A stretch of DNA of 64,000 bases from Bacillota bacterium (GCA_023444095.1 JAEZRP010000036.1:186001-250000), one strand, 5' to 3'; counted from the first letter of the stretch, positions 7,932 through 16,164 are shown. Numbers and translations are program-made. Notes: generated by a model not told the origin, from the sequence alone.

Positions 7932-9714
7932 GAACGTTCCGCCGAGTTCGTTTGGCCGCAGGAATATCGGCGCGCCCCACGCGAAGCCGAAGGATTTGAG
8001 AGGCACGCTTTCGAGGCTCTGGAGTCTCACGAAGGGCCACAGGCGCGGGCTTCATTGGATCTGGCTCCTGTCGTTTTTCGCGTCCGCCTCGGCGATCTTC
8101 TCCCCGCTCATCATCGGGGACGCGGTCGGGCGGATCGACGAGGGCGACTACGCGGCGTGGATCCTGGCGATCCTTCTCGCCCTGTATGTCGGCGACTGGC
8201 TCGTGCGCTTTTTACAGCAGTTCTTCATGGCGTCCATCGGCCAGCGGATCATTTTCCACATCCGCGTCGCGCTCTTTGACGCCATGCAGAAGCTGCCCAT
8301 CGCCTACTTCGACCGCAGAAACCACGGCGAGCTCATGAGCCGGCTCACGAACGACGTGGACAACATCAGCCAGACGATCTCCGATTCCCTCTCGCAGCTG
8401 ATGGTCTATGCGTTCACGATCCTGGGCATCCTCGGCTTCATGCTGTCGAAGAGCCTCGTCCTGACGGGCGTGTCGCTCGTCTCCGTGGCCCTGGTATTCC
8501 TCCTCACAAGGGCGGTTACGAAGCGCACGCGAAAGCTCTTCGCGCAGCAGCAGGCGACGCTCGGGCGGTTGAACGGACAGGTGGAGGAGAGCATCTCGGG
8601 GCTTACCATGGTAAAGGCGTACTGCCGGGAGGAACGGGTGATCGCGGACTTCGAGGAGATCAATGAGAAGTTCCGAGACGTCGCGACGAAGGCGAACATC
8701 ATCTCGGGGTACCTCATGCCCATCACGGGCGTCATCAACAACCTGAGTTACGTCGCGATCGCCATCGCGGGAGGACTCATGGCTGCAAGCGGAAGGATGA
8801 TGATCGGGACCATCGCGAGCTTCCTGCTCTATTCGCGCCAGTTCTCCCGGCCGTTTGTCGACATCGCGAACATCTACAACAACTTCCAGACCGCCGTCGC
8901 GGGTGCGGAGCGCATCTTCCAAGTGCTGGACGAGCGGCCCGAGCCCGCGGACGCCGAGGACTTTGTGCCCCTCGAAAGGCCGCGTGGGGACATTGAGTTC
9001 AGGCACGTCACATTCGGCTACGACCCCGAGGTGGAGATTCTCAAGGACGTGAGCCTCTCGGTCCCCGCGGGCACGCGCGTGGCCATCGTCGGCACGACCG
9101 GCGCGGGGAAGACGACCATCATCAACCTTTTGACGCGCTTTTACGACGTGAACGCGGGGCAGATCCTACTCGACGGGCACGACCTGCGCGCGTATCGCAT
9201 GGCGGATCTGCGCCGCGCGTTCGGCGTGGTCCTGCAGGATACCGCCCTCTTCGGAACGAGCGTCCGGGAAAACATCGCTTACGGCCGGGTGGACGTGCCC
9301 ATGGAGGACGTCCGGGCAGCGGCGGTCACGGCGGGCGCGGACTCGTTCATCCGGCGCCTTCCGCAGGGGTACGACACGGTCCTCGCGCAGGGCGGACAGG
9401 CGCTGAGCCAGGGCGAGCGCCAGCTTCTGACCATCGCGCGCGCGGTGCTGATCGACGCGCCGATTTTGATCCTCGACGAGGCGACGAGCTCGGTCGACAC
9501 CATGACCGAACAGAAAATCCGGGACGCTATGCTCAAGATCACGCGCGGGCGCACGTCCTTCATCATCGCGCACCGGCTTTCCACCATCCGCGATTCGGAT
9601 GTGATCGTTCTGATCGAGGACGGGCGGATCTCCGAGATGGGCACGCACGACGCGCTCATGGAAGCGGGCGAACGGTACGCGCGGATGTACCTGACGCAGC
9701 TTGGGGAGGAATAG
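7915..9714 (+). CDS. ABC exporter, permease and ATP-binding half-transporter
   Basis: A 599-residue ABC exporter of the multidrug/lipid type. Six membrane segments (about residues 45-310) are followed by an ATPase domain with Walker A GTTGAGKTT, signature LSQGERQ, Walker B ILILDEATSSVD and a complete switch His (IIAHRLSTIRDS). It thus supplies the catalytically complete site of the pair, whereas the upstream half has the degenerate one. It overlaps the upstream gene by 17 bases. A TTG at 7924 with GGGGGTGAG before it is an equally good start. Substrate unknown. Confidence 0.93.
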   Translation: MSALDRNVPPSSFGRRNIGAPHAKPKDLRGTLSRLWSLTKGHRRGLHWIWLLSFFASASAIFSPLIIGDAVGRIDEGDYAAWILAILLALYVGDWLVRFLQQFFMASIGQRIIFHIRVALFDAMQKLPIAYFDRRNHGELMSRLTNDVDNISQTISDSLSQLMVYAFTILGILGFMLSKSLVLTGVSLVSVALVFLLTRAVTKRTRKLFAQQQATLGRLNGQVEESISGLTMVKAYCREERVIADFEEINEKFRDVATKANIISGYLMPITGVINNLSYVAIAIAGGLMAASGRMMIGTIASFLLYSRQFSRPFVDIANIYNNFQTAVAGAERIFQVLDERPEPADAEDFVPLERPRGDIEFRHVTFGYDPEVEILKDVSLSVPAGTRVAIVGTTGAGKTTIINLLTRFYDVNAGQILLDGHDLRAYRMADLRRAFGVVLQDTALFGTSVRENIAYGRVDVPMEDVRAAAVTAGADSFIRRLPQGYDTVLAQGGQALSQGERQLLTIARAVLIDAPILILDEATSSVDTMTEQKIRDAMLKITRGRTSFIIAHRLSTIRDSDVIVLIEDGRISEMGTHDALMEAGERYARMYLTQLGEE

Positions 9715-9784
9715 AAAGGGCTGCGCATGCGTAGGATGTATCGGAGAGATCTGACGATCACACGCATTTTTATATGATTTTATA

Positions 9785-9813
9785 TTTACTTAATAATGTG
9801 GATATGATAGAAT
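9785..9813 (+). promoter_or_regulatory. Promoter of the DUF1508-like gene
   Basis: TTTACT (9785-9790), 17-base spacer, TAGAAT (9808-9813), inside a conspicuously AT-rich stretch 75 bases before the small gene at 9888. Confidence 0.5.
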
Positions 9814-9887
9814 AACTTCAATGAAAGACGCAACCCGACTCGCCTGACTCACCGTCAACCGCTCTGTGTCGAAGCGAGGTGCGATCG

Positions 9888-10043
9888 ATGGAAGATAAGT
9901 GGGAGTTTTATCAGGACTTTACCAGCGAATGGCGCTGGCGGCGAATCACGCCAAATGGAAGAATCAGCGGCTATTCGCCCGTGGCGTACGTGACAAAGCA
10001 GGACTGTATGGATAACGCGAGGGCGTGCGGGTTCGCGGGATGA
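9888..10043 (+). CDS. Small DUF1508-like protein
   Basis: A 51-residue protein starting at the ATG at 9888 with AGCGAGGT upstream. The core EWRWRRITPNGRISGYS, followed by GYS...VTKQDCMDNA, matches the short beta-hairpin/helix repeat of the DUF1508 (YegP-like) family, in which a tryptophan-rich strand precedes a serine- or Tyr-containing loop and a helix. It has its own promoter and is followed by a terminator at 10108-10138, so it is a single-gene unit. Function is not established for this family; it is not membrane-bound. Confidence 0.7.
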   Translation: MEDKWEFYQDFTSEWRWRRITPNGRISGYSPVAYVTKQDCMDNARACGFAG

Positions 10044-10107
10044 TCTGATCCTTGCCGGTGCTTGGGCTACCCAAAGAAGGGTTGCCTTGGGTTTGTGTGT
10101 CTTGTGG

Positions 10108-10138
10108 GGAACTGGCTTATGCCGGTTCCTTTCCTTTT
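10108..10138 (+). terminator. Intrinsic terminator of the small gene
   Basis: Stem GGAACTGGC (10108-10116) with GCCGGTTCC (10121-10129), loop TTAT, then a T-rich tail. The remaining 10140-10258 stretch shows no gene. Confidence 0.7.
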
Positions 10139-10258
10139 CGTTGCCGAAACCGGAAGGTACAAGCAAGCGCCTGTGCTTGCGTGAGCTGACGCGAAAGGAG
10201 ATAGACACGGCAAGCGGCGAGTGCTCGATGCGCCTTGGGCCAAGGACTTCTCGCGCGG

Positions 10259-10687
10259 CTAATCCGCGGCGGCCAAGGCATCAACCGCGAGGGTGCAGAC
10301 GGGGGCCGCGCCGCCGCTCTCGACCTTGAGCGTGCCCGTCACGTCGACGAGCGTGCCGTCCTCCGGGTAATCCGCTTCCCCCGCGAGGTAGACGACTGCC
10401 TGACAGCAGCCGCCGACGTCCGAGACGCACACGGAGCGCGTCGGCATGCTTTCCGCGCCGTCGATCGTTTCGTGATAGGTGCCGATCAGCCGGAACGTCT
10501 GTCCCTCGAAGTCGTAGGGCGAATCGAGGAGGGCGGTGAGGTACGAATAGAGCATGGCGCCGCCGAGTCCCGAGAGGTCGTTGAGCGCACCGGACGCGGC
10601 GGGCGATGATTGCGTGGTCGCCGCGCGATTCGCGCATCCGCAGAGGGACAGCGCGAGAAGCAAGCATAGGATGATAATCTTTTTCAT
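10259..10687 (-). CDS. Zinc-operon lipoprotein, CC-motif domain (paralogue B)
   Basis: A 142-residue protein starting with a lipoprotein signal (MKKIIILCLLLALSLCGC, lipobox Cys18). The mature part resembles the upstream neighbour over its whole length: an LGGAMLYSYL helix, a QTFRLIGTYH strand, a VGGCCQAVVYL segment with paired cysteines, and a VDVTGTL strand. The strand-rich layout with a CC motif recalls the C-terminal domain of YcgQ/DUF1980-type proteins, which are linked to zinc regulation in Bacillus. Its start overlaps the upstream stop (ATGA). As the last gene of a Zur-type operon, it may bind zinc outside the membrane. This role is inferred. Confidence 0.72.
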   Translation of the reverse strand: MKKIIILCLLLALSLCGCANRAATTQSSPAASGALNDLSGLGGAMLYSYLTALLDSPYDFEGQTFRLIGTYHETIDGAESMPTRSVCVSDVGGCCQAVVYLAGEADYPEDGTLVDVTGTLKVESGGAAPVCTLAVDALAAAD

Positions 10688-11205
10688 TCCCACGACCTGA
10701 CGGAATCCGCCTGTATGTAGTAATAGGTCTCCCCCAGTTCCTCGTAGGAGCCGAATGTGCCGGTGATCTCGATCTGGTCGCCCTCGGCGGGGTAGGACAG
10801 GCCGTCGTCCAGCACGAATTCGAGGCCCTGCGCGCAGCACGCCGTCGCATCCGCGACCACGATAAAGTTGTAGTTGAGCCCGGTCGCGCTCCAGTAGGTG
10901 ATGTCGTAAGCGCCCCGGACTCTGAACCGCTGCCCGACGTACTGAGCGGGGTCGCTGACGATGGAGAAGACGTAGGAGTAGACCATCGTCGCGCCCATGC
11001 CTGCGAGATCCACGTCGTAGAAGCCCGGATCGGATTCGCTCGCTTCCTCCGAGGACGGAAGGGGCGCGTCGGGGATTGGCTCCGCGGTCGCGACAGGCGT
11101 TTCGGTCGGAGCGGGCGTCGATCCCGCCGCGCGGTCGGCGCCGCCGCCGCAGCCGGACAGCAGGGCGATTGCCAGGATCATCAGGATCGCGAGAAGCAGC
11201 TTCAT
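10684..11205 (-). CDS. Zinc-operon lipoprotein, CC-motif domain (paralogue A)
   Basis: A 173-residue protein with a lipoprotein signal (MKLLLAILMILAIALLSGC) followed by a Thr/Pro/Glu-rich linker (about residues 25-60). The domain contains GATMVYSYVFSIVSD, a QRFRVRGAYD strand, ADATACCAQGLEFVL with paired Cys, and a DQIEITGTF strand. It is a paralogue of the next gene. The start at 11205 overlaps the permease stop (ATGA) with GGGAG upstream. The ACC motif and strand order are like the DUF1980 domain of YcgQ-type proteins. Co-transcription with znuCB points to a zinc-related extracytoplasmic role. Confidence 0.74.
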   Translation of the reverse strand: MKLLLAILMILAIALLSGCGGGADRAAGSTPAPTETPVATAEPIPDAPLPSSEEASESDPGFYDVDLAGMGATMVYSYVFSIVSDPAQYVGQRFRVRGAYDITYWSATGLNYNFIVVADATACCAQGLEFVLDDGLSYPAEGDQIEITGTFGSYEELGETYYYIQADSVRSWE

Positions 11206-12053
11206 GCGTTCACTCCCTTCAGCCGCCCGGCCGCGTAGAACGCGAGGAAGGCGACGAAGTCCGCCGCGACGATGGTCGAGCCGACGGGCGTCGATGCGAG
11301 GATGGAGACGAGGATGCCGACGAGCGCGCACGCTACGGACAGGGCCGCGGAACAGAGGACCACGCGCAGAAAACTTTTGAATACGCGCATCGCCGAGAGC
11401 GCGGGGAACACGATGAGCGCCGATGTGAGGAGGGAGCCCACCAGGTTCATCGCGAGCACGATGACGGTCGCGGTAACGACCGCGATCAGAAGCTCGTAGG
11501 CGCGCGCGTTGACGCCCGTCGCGCGCGTGAACGCCTCGTCGAATGTGACCGCGAATATCTTGTTGTAAAAGACGGCGAACAGCAGCACGACCGTTCCCGA
11601 GAGAGCCGCGGTGAGCCAGACCTCGGACGCGCGCAGCGTCAGGATCGACGTCGAGCCGAAGAGCGTCGAGCACACGTCGCCCGAAATGTTCGCGGAATTG
11701 GCGAACACGTTGATGACGAGGTATCCAAGCGCGAGCGCCGCCACCGAGAGCATCGCGAGCGCCGCGTCGCCCCGAATGCCGGACTTTCCACCCGAGCGCA
11801 GAAGGAAGATCGCGCATAGGATGGTGACCGGCAGGATCACGATCATCCGGTTCGTGAGGCTCATCACCATCGCGACGCCCATCGCGCCGAACGCCACGTG
11901 CGACAGGCTGTCCCCGATGAAGGAGAATCGCTTGAGAACCAGCGTCACGCCGAGAAGCGACGAGCACAGCGCGATCAAAACGCCCGCGATGAGCGCGTAC
12001 TTCACGAACGCGAAGCCCATGTAGAACGACAGCGTTTCAAAAACCCAGCTCAT
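11202..12053 (-). CDS. znuB: Zinc/manganese ABC transporter permease (ZnuB family)
   Basis: A 283-residue membrane protein of the ABC-3 family, with eight or nine hydrophobic helices spread along its whole length. Recognisable family segments are GVTLVLKRFSFIGDSLSHVAFG, given in part, and the C-terminal region with NLVGSLLTSALIVFPA. It forms the channel of the zinc importer with ZnuC and ZnuA. It overlaps znuC upstream and the lipoprotein downstream by 4 bases each, so the four genes are tightly coupled. Zinc rather than manganese is favoured by the Zur-type regulator and the ZinT domain in the binding protein. Confidence 0.92.
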   Translation of the reverse strand: MSWVFETLSFYMGFAFVKYALIAGVLIALCSSLLGVTLVLKRFSFIGDSLSHVAFGAMGVAMVMSLTNRMIVILPVTILCAIFLLRSGGKSGIRGDAALAMLSVAALALGYLVINVFANSANISGDVCSTLFGSTSILTLRASEVWLTAALSGTVVLLFAVFYNKIFAVTFDEAFTRATGVNARAYELLIAVVTATVIVLAMNLVGSLLTSALIVFPALSAMRVFKSFLRVVLCSAALSVACALVGILVSILASTPVGSTIVAADFVAFLAFYAAGRLKGVNA

Positions 12054-12763
12054 GACGCCTCGCCTCCCCTCGCGCGCAGGAAGTATCGGCCGATGTCGCT
12101 TTCCACATAATCGGCCGTCGTGCCGAAGAAGAGCGGCCTTTTGGCGACGTGGAGGATGTGAGAGGCGTATTGGACCGCCGCGTTCACGTCGTGGGAAATC
12201 ATGAGGATGGTGATGCCCTCCCCGTTCAGCTGCCGGATGAGCGCGTACAGGTCGGCGGTCGCTCTGGGATCTAGGCCGGAGACCGGCTCGTCAAGCAGCA
12301 GCAGCTTCCGGGCCGCGCACAGCGCCCGGGCAAGCAGAACCCGCTGCTGCTGCCCGCCGGAGAGCTCCCGGTAGCAGCGCGTCCGCAGGCCCGATATGCC
12401 GAGACTTTCCATGTTTGCCCGCGCCGCCGCGCGCTCCGCCCGGTTGTAGAAGGGCCTCAGGCCCGTGCGGTTGAGGTTTCCGGAGCGCACGATCTCCTCC
12501 ACCGAGGCCGGGAAGTCGCGCTGCACGGCGGTCTGCTGGGGCAGATAGCCGATCTCGCGCCGCCGAAGCCCATCGCCGAATGCGATGACCCCGCCGACTG
12601 GCGCGAGGAGCCCCAGGATCGTCTTGACGAGCGTGGACTTACCAGCGCCATTTTCGCCGACGACACAAAGATAGTCGCCCCTTGAGATCGAAAACGTGAG
12701 GCCCTCGACGATCGTCATTTCGCCGTAGCCGAGAGATACATCTTTTGCGTCAATTTGCGCCAT
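12050..12763 (-). CDS. znuC: Zinc ABC transporter ATP-binding protein (ZnuC family)
   Basis: A 237-residue cytoplasmic ATPase. Motifs: Walker A GENGAGKST, Q-loop LPQQTA, signature LSGGQQQRV, Walker B LLLLDEPVSGLD and switch His ISHD. The start at 12763 has GGAGG upstream. It follows znuA by 53 bases that contain a strong GC hairpin, and its end overlaps znuB. It powers import of the metal delivered by ZnuA. Confidence 0.93.
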   Translation of the reverse strand: MAQIDAKDVSLGYGEMTIVEGLTFSISRGDYLCVVGENGAGKSTLVKTILGLLAPVGGVIAFGDGLRRREIGYLPQQTAVQRDFPASVEEIVRSGNLNRTGLRPFYNRAERAAARANMESLGISGLRTRCYRELSGGQQQRVLLARALCAARKLLLLDEPVSGLDPRATADLYALIRQLNGEGITILMISHDVNAAVQYASHILHVAKRPLFFGTTADYVESDIGRYFLRARGGEAS

Positions 12764-12780
12764 GTTTCCTCCGATTTGGC

Positions 12781-12806
12781 GGAGGGCGCGCTTTGGCGCG
12801 CCCTCC
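12781..12806 (-). other. Strong hairpin between znuA and znuC
   Basis: A perfect 11-bp stem (GGAGGGCGCGC at 12781-12791 with its complement at 12796-12806) and a TTTG loop, with no T run on the transcribed strand. It sits just after the znuA stop. It may protect the znuA message from 3' decay and so raise binding protein over transporter; this is inferred. Confidence 0.6.
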
Positions 12807-12816
12807 CGAATCCATT

Positions 12817-14304
12817 TTAGTTCAGGGCTTGCGTGAGCGTGACGAGGTTATCCTCCATAACGTCCAAGTAGGTTTCGCCGCCTGCGACGTCCTCGCCGGT
12901 GACCGACTGGAGGGAGTTCAGGACGAGGATCTGCGCGTGATTCGCCTTCGTCTCCGAGACGACCGTCTCGGCGATCTTGTGGGTCGCGCCCTCGATCACG
13001 AGTACCACGGGCAGGGAAAGCTCGTCCACTTTGCCCGCGAGGAACGCGACGGTTTCAAAGCTCGCCTCGGTCTCCGCCGAGCAGCCGACGAACGCGGCGT
13101 AGTAGCTGAGGCCGTAGTCGTCCGCCAGATAACGGAACGGGAAGCGGTCCGCAAAGAGCACGGTCTTGCGCGCGGCGGAATCAACCATGGCCTGATACCG
13201 GGCGTCGAGGTCCGAAAGCTGCGCGATGTAAGCGGCTGCGTTCGCCTGATAGCGCTCCGCGCCGTCGGGATCGAGCGCCGCGAGTTTGTCCGCGATGGCT
13301 TGCGTGATGGTCTGGGCGAAGCGCAGGGAGAGCCACACGTGCTCGTCGTACTCCACCTCTTCCTCGTCGTGGGAGTGGCCGTGCGCCAGCATTTCCTCGG
13401 CGATCTCCGCGCCCGTCATGGCGGAGGGGAAGTAGGTGAAGAACTTGTCGGTCGAAAGGAGCGCTTCGAAGCTCTCGTCGCCAAAGTAGATGTGGAAGTG
13501 CTCCGCCTTTTTGCTCTCGTGGCCGTGATCGCCAAACTGGACGTACCTGGGCGCGCCGCTCGCGTCACCGGCCGCCTCATACTGGTAGCGCACGCTGAGG
13601 CTCCCGTCGTCAGCCGTCAGGATCTGAAAGCCCGCCGCTTCGTACTGCGCGGAAACGGAAGAATCGCCCGAGTAGAAGGTGATGGTGTCGCCGTCGATGG
13701 CGATGCGGTCTACGTCGGTCTTGAAGCCGTTCTCGTAGAAGGCGAAGGCCTCTTCCTCGGTCATGCCCTTTTCCTCGGCGTTGTGTTCGATCATCTCCGC
13801 CAGGGAACCGTCCGCGAGGAAGGGATAGATGGACTGCCAGTCGCCCGCAAAGTCCGTGAGCGCGCGATCCGTGACGTCCGCCTCGGCAAAGTCCTCGTCG
13901 CCGTGGTCGTGGTCGCCGTTCTCCATGCCGTCGACGATTTCCTCCTCCTTGGCCTCGACGCTCGCGAGCATAGAGATGGCGGCGAGGTTCGGGTTCGCGG
14001 CGACCGCGAGAACGTCGTCTACCCACGCGTCGGATTCACCGCCGACGTAGATAAACAGGTCGCACGCCGAGATCTTCGCGATGTCGGAGGCCGTAGGCTG
14101 ATAGCTGTGAAGGTCGACGCCGTTTTGTAGAAGCATCGTGACGTTCGCGTCCGCCGCGCGGTCGCCCAGAACGTTCATGACCCAATCATACTGGGGGAAT
14201 GTCGTGCATACGATGTCGAGCTTGTCCGCGGTCTGCGCGAAGGATGGGATGGATAGGGAAGCGAGGATCGCGAACGCGATCAAAAAGGATGTGAACTTTT
14301 TCAT
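12817..14304 (-). CDS. znuA: Zinc-binding protein ZnuA with an embedded ZinT domain
   Basis: A 495-residue exported binding protein. The start at 14304 has GAGGTG 5 bases upstream and gives the signal peptide MKKFTSFLIAFAILASLSIPSFA. The ZnuA fold is split: residues about 25-130 carry the first zinc ligand region (DLHSYQP, His66), and residues about 315-495 carry EHVWLSLRFA (His322) and GCSAETEASFET. Between them, at the place of the usual His-rich loop (DHDHGD, HGHSHD), lies a ZinT/YodA-like domain of about 165 residues (140-305) with the FAGDWQSIYPFL start and the His ligands GDHGHE and EHFHIYFG. In streptococcal AdcA, ZinT is fused at the C-terminus; here it is nested. It is followed by znuC and znuB. 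Confidence 0.92.
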   Translation of the reverse strand: MKKFTSFLIAFAILASLSIPSFAQTADKLDIVCTTFPQYDWVMNVLGDRAADANVTMLLQNGVDLHSYQPTASDIAKISACDLFIYVGGESDAWVDDVLAVAANPNLAAISMLASVEAKEEEIVDGMENGDHDHGDEDFAEADVTDRALTDFAGDWQSIYPFLADGSLAEMIEHNAEEKGMTEEEAFAFYENGFKTDVDRIAIDGDTITFYSGDSSVSAQYEAAGFQILTADDGSLSVRYQYEAAGDASGAPRYVQFGDHGHESKKAEHFHIYFGDESFEALLSTDKFFTYFPSAMTGAEIAEEMLAHGHSHDEEEVEYDEHVWLSLRFAQTITQAIADKLAALDPDGAERYQANAAAYIAQLSDLDARYQAMVDSAARKTVLFADRFPFRYLADDYGLSYYAAFVGCSAETEASFETVAFLAGKVDELSLPVVLVIEGATHKIAETVVSETKANHAQILVLNSLQSVTGEDVAGGETYLDVMEDNLVTLTQALN

Positions 14305-14380
14305 AATACACCTCATGATTGAGATAGGAAACCGAAGATGCGCGCGCATGCGGCATCTCTTTGGATCATGGGTGTATGGC

Positions 14381-14671
14381 TTAATCCGTCAGCTTTACCT
14401 TCATGGAAACGAGGGTTGGATGGGGAAGGGCGACGCAGGCCGCGCGGACGCGCGGGGATGCGACGCGCGCGAACGCCGCCGCGAGGATCGCGGCGAAGCC
14501 CGCGATGAGTTGGCGCAGAAGCGATTCCGTGAGATGGATCGTCTGGCAGACCGAACAGGTGTCGTGATAGCAGTGAACGTGAGCGTGGACTGCGGCGAGG
14601 GAGAACGCCGACAGGAAAAAGACGACAAACAGCGCGCACAGGGTCAGCGCGGCGACTCTTCTCCTAGTCAT
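14381..14671 (-). CDS. Small Cys/His-rich membrane peptide of the zinc operon
   Basis: A 96-residue protein with an N-terminal hydrophobic helix (about 8-28), then HAHVHCYHDTCSVCQTIH (residues 29-46), dense in His and Cys, and a second hydrophobic helix (about 50-68). The His/Cys segment between two membrane segments looks like a metal-binding site, probably outside the cell. Its start is 12 bases after zur, and znuA follows 76 bases later. Similar short HxH/CxxC membrane proteins accompany znuA-type genes in Firmicutes; the exact function is unknown. Confidence 0.72.
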   Translation of the reverse strand: MTRRRVAALTLCALFVVFFLSAFSLAAVHAHVHCYHDTCSVCQTIHLTESLLRQLIAGFAAILAAAFARVASPRVRAACVALPHPTLVSMKVKLTD

Positions 14672-14683
14672 TTGCCCCTCCCG

Positions 14684-15091
14684 TCAGTTCCGGGCGCAGT
14701 CCGCGCAGGTGCCCACCAGCACGGTTTCCCGGTTGTCGATTGAGAATTGATCCGAATTCCAGATTTCGGAGCGCACCCGCGAGCTGAGCTCGTCGCTCAG
14801 GTGAAAAAGCGTCCCGCAGCGCGCGCAGCGCATGTGCAGATGGGCCTCGCACTCCGAGCCGCCGACGTACTGATACGTCGCCTGCCGGTCGCCCGGCTCG
14901 AAAAAGCGCCGCACGACGCCGCCCTCGGTCAGTTCCGACAGCAGACGGTACATGGTGCTCCGGCCCGGCGCTGCGGCAGGACCCTCCTCCCGCATCCTAT
15001 GCGCCGCCTCATCCACGGAGAACGCCCGGTCCGCGTGCCGGATCAGGAAATCCGTCAGCGCCTTCTTCTGTCGGGTCATGTAGCTGGACAC
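14684..15091 (-). CDS. zur: Fur-family metal regulator, probably Zur
   Basis: A 135-residue Fur-family repressor: winged helix over about 1-75 (STMYRLLSELTEGGVVRRF), then a metal-binding dimer domain with the two structural zinc pairs CARCG and CADCA, and the sensor region HLHMRC. The GTG start at 15091 has GGAGG about 8 bases upstream; an ATG four codons in is also possible. It is the first gene of a zinc-uptake operon, and its own promoter overlaps a palindrome, so it probably represses itself and znuACB when zinc is plentiful. Confidence 0.9.
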   Translation of the reverse strand: MSSYMTRQKKALTDFLIRHADRAFSVDEAAHRMREEGPAAAPGRSTMYRLLSELTEGGVVRRFFEPGDRQATYQYVGGSECEAHLHMRCARCGTLFHLSDELSSRVRSEIWNSDQFSIDNRETVLVGTCADCARN

Positions 15092-15103
15092 GGGCAGGCC
15101 TCC

Positions 15104-15126
15104 AATTCGGGATTCTGTCCCAAATT
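15104..15126. promoter_or_regulatory. Zur-box-like palindrome
   Basis: AATTCGGGA (15104-15112) and TCCCAAATT (15118-15126) form a palindrome with a 5-base centre and one mismatch. It covers the -10 and start region of the zur promoter. Position and symmetry fit an autoregulatory Fur-family operator. Confidence 0.55.
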
Positions 15127-15150
15127 ACCACGGCGGGCGGAGATTGTCAA
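15122..15150 (-). promoter_or_regulatory. Promoter of the zur-znu operon
   Basis: On the minus strand TTGACA (15150-15145), 17-base spacer, TAATTT (15127-15122). The -35 is perfect, and the -10 overlaps the palindrome at 15104-15126. Confidence 0.65.
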
Positions 15151-15192
15151 GCGTTTTTCGAAAATGCTACGGAATGCCCATCCAATTGTCAT

Positions 15193-15218
15193 AAAAAAGA
15201 AGCCCCGATTGGGACTTC
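15193..15218 (-). terminator. Terminator of the first amino acid ABC operon
   Basis: On the minus strand GAAGTCCC and GGGGCTTC pair (15218-15199) around AATC and are followed by six T. It lies 210 bases past the ATP-binding gene. I see no gene in 15219-15426. Confidence 0.75.
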
Positions 15219-15426
15219 GTCGGATGTGCCTACGCGTCGATCCGGGAAAGGAGTGCCGCGCGACATCAAAGGAATTCTGCGAGGCGAGGGCAAGCATCCT
15301 TTTCGCTGGGGATCCTCCTGTCCGGCACGGAACGAGCCGCCAAAGGGGGAATCTTGGTCGCACGGCAGACGCGCGCAATGTCGGCCGTCTCCATGTCGAT
15401 GTTGCCGACCGTTATCGCATTCTCTC

Positions 15427-16164
15427 TCACGTCGTCCAGCTCAAGAGTTTTTTGAGGAACCTTTGCAGTTCCTCCGACTTGGGGGACGCGAACACCTCGC
15501 GGCTCTGACCGGATTCCACGATGCGGCCGTTCGCGAGAAAAGCGACCTTCTCGCACGCCCTTCTCGCAAAGCCCATCTCGTGGGTCACGATGATGAAGTT
15601 GAGGCCCTCTTGCCGTAGCTCGTCGACCGCGTCGAGCACCTCGGCGGTGTATTCCGGATCGAGCGCGCTCGTCGGTTCGTCGAGCAAAAGGAGCTTCGGG
15701 CGCGGGGCGATGGCACGCGCGATGGCAATGCGCTGCTGCATGCCGCCGGAAAGCTCGCCCGGCCTCTTTTTCGCCGCGTCCGCGAGCCCGAACCGCTTGA
15801 GCAGTTCCATCGCTGCTTCCTGCGCGCGCTCCTTTTCGTAGCCGTGCACCTTCTGGAGCGGGAGCGCGATGTTCGTGAGCGCGTCCATATGCCGGAACAG
15901 TCCGTTCTGCTGGAACACGTAGCCGAGCTTGCGCCTGTATTTGACGAGCGACGCAGCGTCCTTCGGCATGGGTTCGCCGCCCAGCGCCACTTCGCCCTTC
16001 GTGGGCGCGAGAAGTCCCGCGATGATGCGCAAAAGCGTCGACTTTCCGCCGCCGGAGGGGCCGATCAGGGAGAGCGTCGTGACATCGCCCCGGTAGCTGA
16101 GGTCGTCGATCACGTCGCCGCCGCCTGGGAAGGTCATCGTGACGCCCCTAAGTTCGATTCTCAT
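15427..16164 (-). CDS. Polar amino acid ABC transporter ATP-binding protein
   Basis: A 245-residue ATPase of the GlnQ/HisP group: Walker A GPSGGGKST, Q-loop VFQQNGLF, signature LSGGMQQRI, Walker B LLLLDEPTSALDP and the HEMGFA switch typical of amino acid importers. I chose the ATG at 16164; a TTG at 16182 would add six residues. It overlaps the permease end by 17 bases and is the last gene of a binding protein-permease-ATPase operon on the minus strand. Confidence 0.9.
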   Translation of the reverse strand: MRIELRGVTMTFPGGGDVIDDLSYRGDVTTLSLIGPSGGGKSTLLRIIAGLLAPTKGEVALGGEPMPKDAASLVKYRRKLGYVFQQNGLFRHMDALTNIALPLQKVHGYEKERAQEAAMELLKRFGLADAAKKRPGELSGGMQQRIAIARAIAPRPKLLLLDEPTSALDPEYTAEVLDAVDELRQEGLNFIIVTHEMGFARRACEKVAFLANGRIVESGQSREVFASPKSEELQRFLKKLLSWTT

